Origin: Chitinophagales bacterium
GTDB taxonomy: Bacteria > Bacteroidota > Bacteroidia > Chitinophagales > Chitinophagaceae
Length of the DNA stretch: 14,650 nt
Reading direction: 5' to 3'
NCBI GenBank assembly: GCA_013297585.1
Contig: JAAFHG010000049.1
Coordinates: 1-14,650, forward strand
The notes beneath the pieces were generated by a model. It saw nothing but the letters and a program-made list of their open reading frames with translations, did not search any database and was not told the DNA's origin. Of this stretch, positions 8,037 through 14,650 are shown one piece after another; the stretch's first letter is position 1, and each line of letters starts with the position of its first letter. Position numbers and translations under genes: made by a program.

Positions 8037-8050
8037 CGAAAATTTTTTTA

Positions 8051-9472
8051 ATGGAAGCAACTGCAACTAACGGATTAATTACTACAGAGATTTTTGAAGC
8101 CCTAAAGCACATTACAGGCGAGCAATATATACTGGCAGACGAAGAAAACCTGCAACACTACGGCCACGACGAAACAGAAAAATTATTATACCTACCAGAA
8201 GTAATTGTAAAACCAGCCACTACTGAAGAAGTTGCAGCCATTATGAAACTGTGTAACCAGCACATTATTCCAGTTACCCCACGTGGTGGTGGTACAGGCC
8301 TAAGTGGTGGTGCATTGCCACATTTAGGTGGTGTATTGTTAAGCACAGAGCGTTTAAATAAAATTATTCAAATAGACGAAAGAAACCTGCAAGTTACTAC
8401 CGAACCTGGTGTAATTACTGAGGTTTTACAAAATGCGGTAAAGGAAAAAGGTTTGTTTTACCCACCAGACCCAAGCAGCAAAGGCAGTTGCTTTATTGGT
8501 GGCAATATTGCAGAAAACAGTGGCGGCCCTAAAGCAGTAAAATACGGTGTGGTAAAAGATTATGTACTAAATCTTGAAGTAGTATTACCAACAGGCGATG
8601 TAATTTGGACCGGCGCCAATGTGCTTAAAAATTCAACTGGCTACAACTTGACACAACTAATGGTTGGTAGCGAAGGCACATTGGGTATTGTAACCAAAAT
8701 TGTGTTGAAGTTAATACCATTGCCTAAGTACGATTTGCTTATGCTAGTACCATTTGTAGACTTAGAAAAAGCAAGCGAAGCGGTAAGTGCCATTTTTAGA
8801 GCAGGCTTTACCCCAAGTGCTTTAGAGTTAATGGAAATTGATTCTATACAAATAGTCAGTAAAATGGTTGATAGCCACGCTGTACCAGTTACCCCAGATA
8901 TTGCAGCACACTTAATTATAGAAGTTGATGGGAACAATATGGATGTGCTGATGAGTGAGATGGAACAAATAGCCGAACTAATGGTAACTTACGATGGTGG
9001 CGAAGTATTTTTTGCAGATGATGCACAACAAAAAGCAGAATTGTGGAAGCTTCGCAGAAGAGTTGCAGAGGCAGTAAAATCTGTAGGTTATACCATTGAA
9101 GAAGATACAGTTGTGCCACGTGCTGAACTACCTGCATTAATTAGAGGCGTAAAAGCATTGGGTAAAAAACACGATTTTCATGCGGTATGTTATGGCCATG
9201 CAGGCGATGGTAACTTACACGTTCGCATTAATAAAGCTGGCATACCTAACAGCTATGGCAACGAAGAAATGACGGATATTCTACGTGCATTATTCGACTT
9301 GGTATATAGCCTTGGCGGTACTATTAGCGGTGAACATGGTATTGGTTTAATTCAAAAAAAATACATGGATATTGTATTTAAAGAAGCCAATTTAGATATT
9401 ATGAGAGGCATCAAAAAAGTGTTTGACCCTAATAATATTCTAAACGCAGGCAAAATCTTCGATTTGAAATAA
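8051..9472 (+). CDS. glcD: FAD-linked oxidase, GlcD/D-lactate dehydrogenase type
   Basis: Flavoenzyme of the VAO/PCMH fold that oxidises a 2-hydroxy acid such as glycolate or D-lactate. From the ATG at 8051 it has 473 residues, normal for GlcD. The FAD-binding half (about 45-220) contains P-R-G-G-G-T-G-L-S-G-G at 77-87, P-P-D-P-S-S at 138-143, G-G-N-I-A-E-N-S-G-G at 150-159 and G-S-E-G-T-L-G at 206-212. The C-terminal oxidase domain (about 225-470) contains W-K-L-R-R-R at 332-337, G-H-A-G-D-G-N-L-H at 382-390 and S-G-E-H-G-I-G at 426-432. An in-frame GTG at 8003 would add 16 residues, but it lies upstream of the -7 element at 8029, so the ATG is preferred. No GlcE or GlcF partner is adjacent, so it may act as a stand-alone dehydrogenase. 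The exact substrate is not decidable here. Confidence 0.9.
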   Translation: MEATATNGLITTEIFEALKHITGEQYILADEENLQHYGHDETEKLLYLPEVIVKPATTEEVAAIMKLCNQHIIPVTPRGGGTGLSGGALPHLGGVLLSTERLNKIIQIDERNLQVTTEPGVITEVLQNAVKEKGLFYPPDPSSKGSCFIGGNIAENSGGPKAVKYGVVKDYVLNLEVVLPTGDVIWTGANVLKNSTGYNLTQLMVGSEGTLGIVTKIVLKLIPLPKYDLLMLVPFVDLEKASEAVSAIFRAGFTPSALELMEIDSIQIVSKMVDSHAVPVTPDIAAHLIIEVDGNNMDVLMSEMEQIAELMVTYDGGEVFFADDAQQKAELWKLRRRVAEAVKSVGYTIEEDTVVPRAELPALIRGVKALGKKHDFHAVCYGHAGDGNLHVRINKAGIPNSYGNEEMTDILRALFDLVYSLGGTISGEHGIGLIQKKYMDIVFKEANLDIMRGIKKVFDPNNILNAGKIFDLK

Positions 9473-9483
9473 TCAGTTTTAAC

Positions 9484-9597
9484 ACATAGACAGATAGTTT
9501 ATTAAAGAGCCCATAGTTTTTTTATCTGTGCAGCATTTTAACTATTTATCTGTGTGTTGTATTTTAAACTTTGCCTTATTTTGTTTTTCTGTGTGAA
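9484..9597. repeat. Iterated ATCTGTG-type intergenic repeat
   Basis: The spacer after the glcD-type gene carries CACATAGACAGATA near its start and then three T-rich units ending in TCTGTG (around 9524-9530, 9548-9554 and 9588-9594), the first arm being roughly inverse to the others. It resembles the repeats at 10933-10985 and 14388-14511. It looks like a degenerate dispersed repeat rather than a coding or promoter signal. Confidence 0.4.
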
Positions 9598-9623
9598 AAC
9601 TTTGACTACAAATTCTTAAAAAT

Positions 9624-10292
9624 ATGAAACAGCTACTATTATCAGTCTTATTTGTAAGTTCGGCTTTTGTTGCCTTTTCACAAGAGGAAGACGAAAAACC
9701 CAAACGCCTTTCTAAAGAAGAAGAGCCAGGACATTTTAAAAGAGAAAACGTATTTGTAGGCGGTGGGGTTGGCCTTGGTTTTAGTAGTAGCAGCTTTGGT
9801 AGCAATTTTAACCTTGGCATTACACCAGAACTTGGCTACTCATTTACCCAATGGCTTGATATGGGCGTTTCATTAAACCTTAATTATTACTCATACAATT
9901 ATGCTGATTTTGGTGGTGGTACAACCAAGCAGCGCAGCTTTAATTATGGTGGTGGCGTATTTTTAAGAGCCTATCCATTACAAGAATTTTTTGTGCAAGT
10001 ACAACCAGAATATAATTTTATTAGCACAAAATTAACTTCTACCAGTAATAACGCAGTATTACGATTAACACAAAAAGCACCAAGTTTTTTAGTAGGTATT
10101 GGCTATGGTAGACGCATTGTAGGGCAAAGTGGTTTTTACACAACTATATTACTCGATTTAGGTCAAAACCCTTCTTCGCCTTACCGTCAAATATCGTTAG
10201 ATGCTTTTGGCAACCCAACGGGTACTACATACGCCATACCAGTTATTAGGGCTGGGTTTACATATTATCTGCGTCCAAAAAAGCAAAAATAG
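9624..10292 (+). CDS. Outer-membrane beta-barrel family protein
   Basis: Exported protein of 222 residues with a clear signal peptide (M-K-Q-L-L-L-S-V-L-F to F-S-Q, cleavage near residue 19 or 20). A short, highly charged linker with repeated Lys and Glu covers about 21-40. The rest alternates hydrophobic and polar residues with many Gly, Tyr and Phe: V-F-V-G-G-G-V-G-L-G-F-S, L-G-I-T-P-E-L-G-Y, V-S-L-N-L-N-Y-Y-S-Y, F-F-V-Q-V-Q-P-E-Y-N-F and I-R-A-G-F-T-Y-Y-L. This is the pattern of a small 8- to 10-strand barrel of the outer-membrane-protein-beta-barrel type common in Bacteroidota. The last predicted strand is followed by a basic tail R-P-K-K-Q-K. Its final 35 bases overlap the end of the opposing LOG gene. 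No function can be assigned beyond outer-membrane location. Confidence 0.75.
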   Translation: MKQLLLSVLFVSSAFVAFSQEEDEKPKRLSKEEEPGHFKRENVFVGGGVGLGFSSSSFGSNFNLGITPELGYSFTQWLDMGVSLNLNYYSYNYADFGGGTTKQRSFNYGGGVFLRAYPLQEFFVQVQPEYNFISTKLTSTSNNAVLRLTQKAPSFLVGIGYGRRIVGQSGFYTTILLDLGQNPSSPYRQISLDAFGNPTGTTYAIPVIRAGFTYYLRPKKQK

Positions 10293-10806
10293 CTTCAGGT
10301 GTGTCGCATACAATTAGGCGTTCTTGCCAGTTTTCGTACAAGAAACCTTCTTGCTGCATGGTACTGATATGTGCTACTAAGTGGTTGTAATAACCATCAG
10401 AATTTAGTAGAAATATTTTTTTAGAGTGAATTTTTAAAGTGTTCCAAGTAAGCATTTCAAACAGTTCATCTAGCGTACCATTACCGCCAGGTAATATTAC
10501 GGCAGCATCGCATAGTTCATACATCATACGCTTACGCACATGCATATCGGGCACTACTTTTAGCTCGGTTATACTTTTATGGCCTTGTTCCCAAGCCATT
10601 AATAATTCTGGTATTATACCTATTACTTCACCCCCATTTTGCATTACACTATCAGCAATAGCACCCATTAATCCCACACCACCACCACCATAAACCAACT
10701 TTATATTTCTAGCAGCCATCATTTGCCCCAAAGCATTTGCATGACTTAAAAACAAAGGATTTACACCACTTTTACTACCACAAAAAACAGCCAAACTATT
10801 TACCAT
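10258..10806 (-). CDS. LOG-family nucleoside 5'-monophosphate phosphoribohydrolase
   Basis: Cytoplasmic Rossmann-fold enzyme of the LOG (lysine decarboxylase-like) family, which cleaves nucleoside monophosphates or cytokinin riboside monophosphates to base and ribose 5-phosphate. The 182 residues match the compact type I LOG length. Visible motifs are V-F-C-G-S at 7-11, Y-G-G-G-G-V-G-L-M-G at 39-48, G-E-V-I-G-I-I-P at 59-66, M-H-V-R-K-R-M-M at 88-95 with the conserved Arg-Lys, and the signature P-G-G-N-G-T-L-D-E at 106-114. The two catalytic features usually cited, the Arg before the signature and its terminal Glu, are present. Older annotations call such proteins TIGR00730 or lysine decarboxylase, but decarboxylation is not expected. 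It converges on the barrel gene with a 35-base overlap. In free-living bacteria its role is probably nucleotide salvage or repair. Confidence 0.92.
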   Translation of the reverse strand: MVNSLAVFCGSKSGVNPLFLSHANALGQMMAARNIKLVYGGGGVGLMGAIADSVMQNGGEVIGIIPELLMAWEQGHKSITELKVVPDMHVRKRMMYELCDAAVILPGGNGTLDELFEMLTWNTLKIHSKKIFLLNSDGYYNHLVAHISTMQQEGFLYENWQERLIVCDTPEAIFAFLDADNM

Positions 10807-10865
10807 AACACATCAATTAATGCAACTTTAAAAAATAAGTACGCAATATTATTGTTTTACAAACA

Positions 10866-10899
10866 ATAAAGCCAACACATTATGTTATGTTGGCTTTAT
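10866..10899 (-). terminator. Intrinsic terminator of the DUF1080 gene
   Basis: ATAAAGCCAACA (10866-10877) and TGTTGGCTTTAT (10888-10899) form a perfect 12-bp stem with a 10-base loop. On the minus strand the stem ends in CTTTAT and continues T-rich (TGTTTGT), as for an intrinsic terminator. It lies about 100 bases beyond the DUF1080 stop codon and just above the LOG gene, so it separates the two transcripts. A 10-base loop is longer than usual. Confidence 0.72.
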
Positions 10900-10932
10900 C
10901 TATTTCATTTTGTCCTTGTAAATTGCTAATTA

Positions 10933-10985
10933 TCGCAGAAATGCCCACAGACTCAAAAATCTGCGTTCATCTGCGCAATCTGCGA
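10933..10985. repeat. TCTGCG-type intergenic inverted repeat
   Basis: TCGCAGA (10933-10939) mirrors TCTGCGA (10979-10985). Between them are two further direct copies of the TCTGCG core (near 10960 and 10970), spaced about 10 bases apart. It sits directly behind the DUF1080 stop codon, before the terminator. Strings of ATCTGCG-like units of this kind recur between genes in many genomes, as I recall. I read it as a dispersed repeat. Confidence 0.55.
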
Positions 10986-10996
10986 GACACATCAAC

Positions 10997-11764
10997 CTAC
11001 AACTCTCTTACCCAAATATTTCTAAAACTAATAGGCTCACTTGGGTCGCCATGCGATTGTAATTTAATAGGTGAAGCACCATGCGCTTTGTAAGATGGCG
11101 CACCGATATAAGTAGTTTCACCTTTTAGTTCAATATTATTTTGCAGCAAAACACCATTATGTATTACCGTAACTCTTGCAGCAGATTTTAAAGAACCATC
11201 AATATTAAAACGAGGCGCCGTCCAAATGATATCATAGGTCTGCCATTCACCCGTTTGTTTACAAGCATTTGCCAAAGGAATCGCTTGCTTGTACACACTA
11301 CCTGTTTGCCCATTTACGTAAGTAGTGTTATTATAACAATCTAAAATTTGTATTTCGTATCCTAAATCACCAGCACCTGTTGAGGCTAAAAACAAGCCGC
11401 TATTACCACGTACCTGCCCTTCGCCAGTAATATTTTTAGGAATGCGCCATTCAAGATGTAGCTGATAATCTGTAAAGCTTTGCTTTGTCTGTATGTTACC
11501 AGCTTTTTTATTTACAGTCATTATACCTTTCTTCACTAGCCACTCCGCAGGTTTGGTATTGTCATTTGTAGAAACCCATTTATCTAAACTAGTACCGTCA
11601 AATAATACATTAGCATCAGATGGTGCATCGGCAGCGGTTTTACCAGGTGTTACAATTTTAGGTACAGGTGACCAAACTTCTGTGGCTTTAGGATCGCCTT
11701 GTGCTAATAATTGGCTAGCAGCAACGGTTGTCGCAAAGCAAGCCGCAAAAAAATATTTCTTCAT
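10997..11764 (-). CDS. Secreted DUF1080 (3-keto-disaccharide hydrolase-type) protein
   Basis: Exported protein of 255 residues with a signal peptide ending at L-L-A-Q (about residue 21 or 22). The mature protein is a single DUF1080 domain (about 50-255), a concanavalin-like beta sandwich whose family includes 3-keto-disaccharide hydrolases and many carbohydrate-binding homologues. Characteristic segments are L-F-D-G-T-S-L-D-K-W at 54-63, Y-Q-L-H-L-E-W-R-I-P at 100-109, R-G-N-S-G-L-F-L at 119-126, Y-E-I-Q-I-L-D at 136-142, G-S-V-Y-K-Q at 155-160, G-E-W-Q-T-Y-D-I at 172-179, and the closing P-I-K-L-Q-S-H-G-D with S-F-R-N-I-W-V-R-E-L. It diverges from the GH95 gene across 171 bases, which suggests joint use in periplasmic or surface glycan breakdown. 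Which sugar it acts on is not shown by the sequence. Confidence 0.9.
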   Translation of the reverse strand: MKKYFFAACFATTVAASQLLAQGDPKATEVWSPVPKIVTPGKTAADAPSDANVLFDGTSLDKWVSTNDNTKPAEWLVKKGIMTVNKKAGNIQTKQSFTDYQLHLEWRIPKNITGEGQVRGNSGLFLASTGAGDLGYEIQILDCYNNTTYVNGQTGSVYKQAIPLANACKQTGEWQTYDIIWTAPRFNIDGSLKSAARVTVIHNGVLLQNNIELKGETTYIGAPSYKAHGASPIKLQSHGDPSEPISFRNIWVREL

Positions 11765-11828
11765 AATGACAATTTTAGACTGCTAATCTAAATGTATTTA
11801 TAACACATTAAAACATGTGCTGCATTTG

Positions 11829-11858
11829 CAAACGTTAATGGGGATAACAAAAGTGCAA
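11829..11858 (-). promoter_or_regulatory. Probable promoter of the DUF1080 gene
   Basis: On the minus strand TTG (11858-11856) is followed after 19 bases by AACGTTTG (11836-11829), which differs from the Bacteroidota -7 element TAnnTTTG at one position. Transcription would start near 11822, giving a leader of about 58 bases. That leader can form a small hairpin, TTTAGA (11774-11779) with TCTAAA (11787-11792). Confidence 0.35.
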
Positions 11859-11935
11859 CAGAACACAACAGGATGGCTAATCCTTAATTTGCCCGATATT
11901 TAACCTACCTTACTATCATTTGCCAACGATTATTT

Positions 11936-14374
11936 ATGACACAACGATTGCATCCTTTTAGAATTATTGCATTAATTGCTTGCCTATCGGCTTCGTTAAT
12001 TACTTACGCACAAACCAAAAACGACTATACTTTATGGTACGAAAAACCAGCCAAAGACTGGAACGAAGCCTTACCAATAGGCAATGGTAGATTAGGGGCA
12101 ATGATATTTGGTAGAGTAAAAGAAGAACTACTGCAAATGAACGAGCAAACGTTATGGACGGGTGGGCCTGTAAACCCAAATCCTAACCCAGAAGCACATA
12201 AATATTTACCACAAGTACGAGAAGCTTTATTTAAAGATAGTATAGGGCAAGCAGTAAAATTGCTGCGAAAAATGCAAGGGCCAAATACGCAAATGTATCA
12301 GCCACTAGGCAATATTATTATCAAGCAAAACGCAAATGGCGAAGCCACCAATTATTATAGAAGTTTAGACATTGCTAATGCAATAGCCACTACTAAATTT
12401 ACAATTGATGGTGTAGATTTCACAAGAGAATATTTTACATCGGCACCAGACCAAGTAATGATAATTAAGCTAACTGCTAGCAAGAAAAACACACTAAATG
12501 TATCGTTTAAAGTAAACAACGAACTTGCCTACCAAATAAGCACTGATACCAATAAAGACTTGATATTAAAGGGCAAAGCACGTATAACTAATGATGAACG
12601 TAGAAACCCAAAACCGATTATTTTTAATGATGCCAATAATTGTAATGGTATGCGCTACGAAATGCGTGTAAGAGTTGTAAAAACTGATGGCACTGTAACT
12701 ACCGACAGCTTATTAAACATTACCAATGCCACTGAAGCCTACATCCTAGTTTCGGCTGCAACTAGCTTTAATGGTATAGACAAATGCCCCGATAAAGATG
12801 GCAAAAATGAAGTAGCAGAGGACTTGAAATACTTAAATGCAGCTTCAACTAAAAGCTATGAAAGCATCAAAACAGTACATGTAAAAGACTACACCAAGTT
12901 TTTTAACAGACTCAATTTATCAATCAACAATCTGCCTGCTATAAACTTGCCTACTGACAAAAGATTGCAGTTATATAAAGATGGGAAAGAAGATTTAGGG
13001 CTAGAAGAATTATACTTTCAATTTGGTAGATACTTGTTAATTTCTTCTTCAAGACCGGGTGGTTTTCCTGCCAACTTACAAGGCATTTGGTGCGAAAGTA
13101 TTCGTCCATCTTGGCGAAGCAATTATACTACCAATATCAACTTGCAAATGAACTATTGGCTAGCAGAACAATGCAACCTAGATGAAATGACAATACCGCT
13201 AATGCAACACATTCAGCGCATGGCAAAAAATGGCACAGCTACTGCCAAAAATTATTACAATATGCGTGGCTGGGCAGTGCATCACAATAGCGATATATGG
13301 GCACAAACCAACCCTGTGGGTGAAGGTGGTGGCGACCCAAAATGGGCTAATTGGGCCATGGGTAGCCCCTGGTTAAGCCAGCATTTATACGAGCATTATT
13401 TATTTACCAATGATAAAAAATTCCTGAAGGATACAGCTTATCCATTAATGAAAGCTGCTGCAGAGTTTTGTTTGGATTGGTTAGTTGAAAAGAATGGTGT
13501 TTTAGTAACAGCACCATCTACCTCACCAGAAAATGTATACTTACATCCAAATGGGTTTAAAGGCACTGTAACCATTGCTTCTGCGATGGATATGGAAATA
13601 ATTTGGGATCTTTTCAGCAACGTGATTGAAGCAAGCAAAGTACTTGGTATTGATGCGCCATTTGCTAAATTATTTGCTGAAAAGCAAGCGAAACTAAATC
13701 CACTTAAAATTGGTAAAAAAGGCAACCTTGTTGAATGGTTTGATGATTGGGAAGACGAAGATCCACAGCACAGACATGTGTCGCATTTGTTTGGTCTGCA
13801 TCCTGGTCACCAAATTTCGCCATTAATAGATACCAATTTTGCCAATGCTAGCCGCAAAACTTTAGAAATACGTGGTGATGGTGGTACAGGCTGGAGCAAA
13901 GCTTGGAAAATTAACTTTTGGGCAAGATTGCTAGATGGTGACCATTCTTACAAAATGTACCAAGAACTTTTAAAAACATCTACACTTAACAACCTTTTTG
14001 ATACACATCCACCATTTCAAATTGACGGCAATTTTGGTGCAACTTCTGGTGTTGCAGAAATGCTACTACAAAGCCATTTAAAAGAGCTACAACTATTGCC
14101 AGCATTACCTTCTAAATGGTCTAAGGGTTCGGTAAAAGGCTTAGTAGCAAGAGGTAATTTTGAAGTAAATATGGCTTGGAATAATGGCCAACTAACACAA
14201 GCAACTATTACTGCAAAAACTGGTGGGAATTGCGTGGTAAGGACTAAAAATGCAGTGGCCATAAAAGGCGTTACTGTTACTACTAAGAAAGAAGTGGTAA
14301 GTGGCGTTGCTTACTATATCAACACATTTAAAACTATTACTGGAAAAACTTATGAGTTGAATGCGATGGAATAA
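11936..14374 (+). CDS. Glycoside hydrolase family 95 (alpha-L-fucosidase / alpha-L-galactosidase)
   Basis: Exported inverting glycosidase of family GH95, which removes terminal alpha-L-fucose (classically alpha-1,2-linked) or alpha-L-galactose from glycans. Of 812 residues, 1-26 are a signal peptide ending Y-A-Q. About 30-290 form the N-terminal beta-sandwich (L-W-Y-E-K-P-A-K-D-W, L-P-I-G-N-G-R-L-G-A-M, Q-T-L-W-T-G-G-P). About 320-720 form the (alpha/alpha)6 catalytic barrel, and the rest is a C-terminal beta domain. The GH95 active-site residues are all visible: paired Asn at 400 and 402 in T-N-I-N-L-Q-M-N-Y-W, the general acid Glu 532 in S-T-S-P-E-N, His-rich H-R-H-V-S-H-L at 612-618, and Asp 697 in Q-I-D-G-N-F-G. 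The residue two before the first Asn is Thr 398. A weak promoter (TTTG at 11888-11891, TATCATTTG at 11914-11922) would leave a very short leader. Confidence 0.94.
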   Translation: MTQRLHPFRIIALIACLSASLITYAQTKNDYTLWYEKPAKDWNEALPIGNGRLGAMIFGRVKEELLQMNEQTLWTGGPVNPNPNPEAHKYLPQVREALFKDSIGQAVKLLRKMQGPNTQMYQPLGNIIIKQNANGEATNYYRSLDIANAIATTKFTIDGVDFTREYFTSAPDQVMIIKLTASKKNTLNVSFKVNNELAYQISTDTNKDLILKGKARITNDERRNPKPIIFNDANNCNGMRYEMRVRVVKTDGTVTTDSLLNITNATEAYILVSAATSFNGIDKCPDKDGKNEVAEDLKYLNAASTKSYESIKTVHVKDYTKFFNRLNLSINNLPAINLPTDKRLQLYKDGKEDLGLEELYFQFGRYLLISSSRPGGFPANLQGIWCESIRPSWRSNYTTNINLQMNYWLAEQCNLDEMTIPLMQHIQRMAKNGTATAKNYYNMRGWAVHHNSDIWAQTNPVGEGGGDPKWANWAMGSPWLSQHLYEHYLFTNDKKFLKDTAYPLMKAAAEFCLDWLVEKNGVLVTAPSTSPENVYLHPNGFKGTVTIASAMDMEIIWDLFSNVIEASKVLGIDAPFAKLFAEKQAKLNPLKIGKKGNLVEWFDDWEDEDPQHRHVSHLFGLHPGHQISPLIDTNFANASRKTLEIRGDGGTGWSKAWKINFWARLLDGDHSYKMYQELLKTSTLNNLFDTHPPFQIDGNFGATSGVAEMLLQSHLKELQLLPALPSKWSKGSVKGLVARGNFEVNMAWNNGQLTQATITAKTGGNCVVRTKNAVAIKGVTVTTKKEVVSGVAYYINTFKTITGKTYELNAME

Positions 14375-14387
14375 AATTGGCACACGG

Positions 14388-14511
14388 ATAACACAGATTA
14401 GATTGATAAAAACGGATTTTTCATCTTGACTTGCAGAATATTTCAAGCTTTCCACTGATAAAAAATATTTATAACCCTTTTATCAGTGAAAATCTATCCA
14501 ATCTGTGTTAT
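14388..14511. repeat. Nested inverted repeat between convergent gene ends
   Basis: Outer arms at 14388-14407 and 14492-14511 are complementary at 18 of 20 positions (core AACACAGATT with AATCTGTGTT). Inside lies an exact 11-bp hairpin, CACTGATAAAA (14453-14463) with TTTTATCAGTG (14478-14488). The element fills the gap between the GH95 stop and the opposing CtlX-type stop, where it may also end both transcripts. Its TCTGTG units resemble the repeats at 9484-9597 and 10933-10985. Confidence 0.65.
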
Positions 14512-14518
14512 CTGTGTT

Positions 14519-14650
14519 CTATTTTACCTGTAAAAACACTTCAGCCATCATACACCTTGCGCTACCGCCACCATTGGTTTCTATGGTGGCAATATCAGCA
14601 TGAATAATTGGTTGATAGCTTTCGATGGTTGCAACTTGTTCGCTAGTTAG
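14519..14650 (-). CDS. ctlX: CtlX-type citrulline/arginine amidinohydrolase, C-terminal fragment
   Basis: Only the last 43 residues are in the window; the gene continues past base 14650. The frame ends with I-A-T-I-E-T-N-G-G-G-S-A-R-C-M-M-A-E-V-F-L and stops at TAG (14521-14519). The G-G-G-S-A-R-C-M segment is the C-terminal signature of arginine-deiminase-fold enzymes annotated as citrulline utilisation hydrolase CtlX or amidinotransferase family. Its cysteine is the catalytic nucleophile that attacks the guanidinium or ureido carbon. Related arginine deiminases and dimethylarginine hydrolases end in a similar Cys motif, so the precise substrate is less sure than the fold. It converges on the GH95 gene across a 144-base repeat-filled gap. 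Confidence 0.82.
   Translation of the reverse strand, partial: LTSEQVATIESYQPIIHADIATIETNGGGSARCMMAEVFLQVK

Larger units (their letters stand above)
7471..8050. other. 580-base gene-free region between divergent genes
   Basis: This region separates the DeoR-family start from the GlcD-type start. Its first 150 bases are plain AT-rich sequence that should include the DeoR promoter. From 7681 onward it is dense in inverted repeats: TTTGGCG (7681-7687) with CGCCAAA (7734-7740), GTTCGCT (7715-7721) with AGCGAAC (7740-7746), the long palindrome at 7744-7774, three small hairpins at 7891-7950, and ACTAGGTT (7949-7956) with AACCTAGT (7997-8004). The frame open at 7650-7880 runs through these repeats, has no recognisable protein features, and is judged non-coding. 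The glcD promoter lies at the far end. Confidence 0.7.

Noticed and set aside
8003..8050. GTG start giving a 489-residue GlcD
   Set aside because: It lies upstream of the exact -7 promoter element at 8029-8036, and the extra 16 residues do not resemble the family N-terminus.
8158..9137. Several antisense open frames within glcD
   Set aside because: They mirror the conserved FAD-oxidase codons and show composition typical of antisense shadows, with no independent features.
1..14650. Possible CRISPR array, tRNA, rRNA, insertion sequence, toxin-antitoxin or defence genes
   Set aside because: No regularly spaced direct repeats, cloverleaf structures, transposase motifs or known toxin or nuclease motifs are visible on either strand.

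Overview
The window reads as a chromosomal stretch from a member of the Bacteroidota, most likely a Chitinophagaceae-type soil or aquatic saprophyte. The reasons are an AT-rich composition, a SusC/SusD pair, a GH95 glycosidase and a DUF1080 protein with Sec signals ending in A-Q, A/T-rich sequence instead of Shine-Dalgarno sites before start codons, and a match to the Bacteroidota -7 promoter element TAnnTTTG before the glcD-like gene. I see no plasmid, phage, insertion sequence, CRISPR array, tRNA or rRNA signatures. The placement is inference from gene style, not from a marker gene.

Layout. Positions 93-791 (-) encode an ExbB/TolQ-type proton channel protein. Positions 940-6487 (-) hold a tight three-gene unit, transcribed from high to low coordinates: a SusC/RagA TonB-dependent outer-membrane transporter, a SusD-like lipoprotein of the SusD-like_2 type, and a DUF4397-like lipoprotein, closed by a clear intrinsic terminator at 897-921. 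Upstream of it, at 6724-7470 (-), is a DeoR-family repressor with its own terminator. A 580-base gene-free region (7471-8050) follows and is rich in inverted repeats. On the plus strand come a GlcD-type FAD-linked oxidase (8051-9472) and a small outer-membrane beta-barrel protein (9624-10292). The barrel gene overlaps tail-to-tail with a LOG-family nucleotide phosphoribohydrolase gene (10258-10806, -). A secreted DUF1080 protein (10997-11764, -) and a secreted GH95 alpha-L-fucosidase/L-galactosidase (11936-14374, +) diverge from a 171-base shared spacer. The last 132 bases are the C-terminus of a CtlX-type amidinohydrolase (-).

How the genes fit together. The SusC/SusD unit binds and imports an unknown oligomer across the outer membrane, powered through TonB; an ExbB-type channel lies just beyond its 3' end. 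The DeoR protein is a plausible sugar-phosphate-responsive regulator of the unit. The GH95 and DUF1080 proteins are exported carbohydrate-active proteins in a separate divergent pair, pointing to use of fucose- or L-galactose-containing plant or algal glycans. GlcD, LOG and CtlX are general metabolic genes.

I do not see a convincing undescribed multi-gene system. The observations most worth following are the active-site threonine in GH95 that may mark L-galactosidase specificity, the inverted-repeat-rich region 7681-8004, and three gene-end spacers carrying related TCTGTG/TCTGCG inverted repeats.
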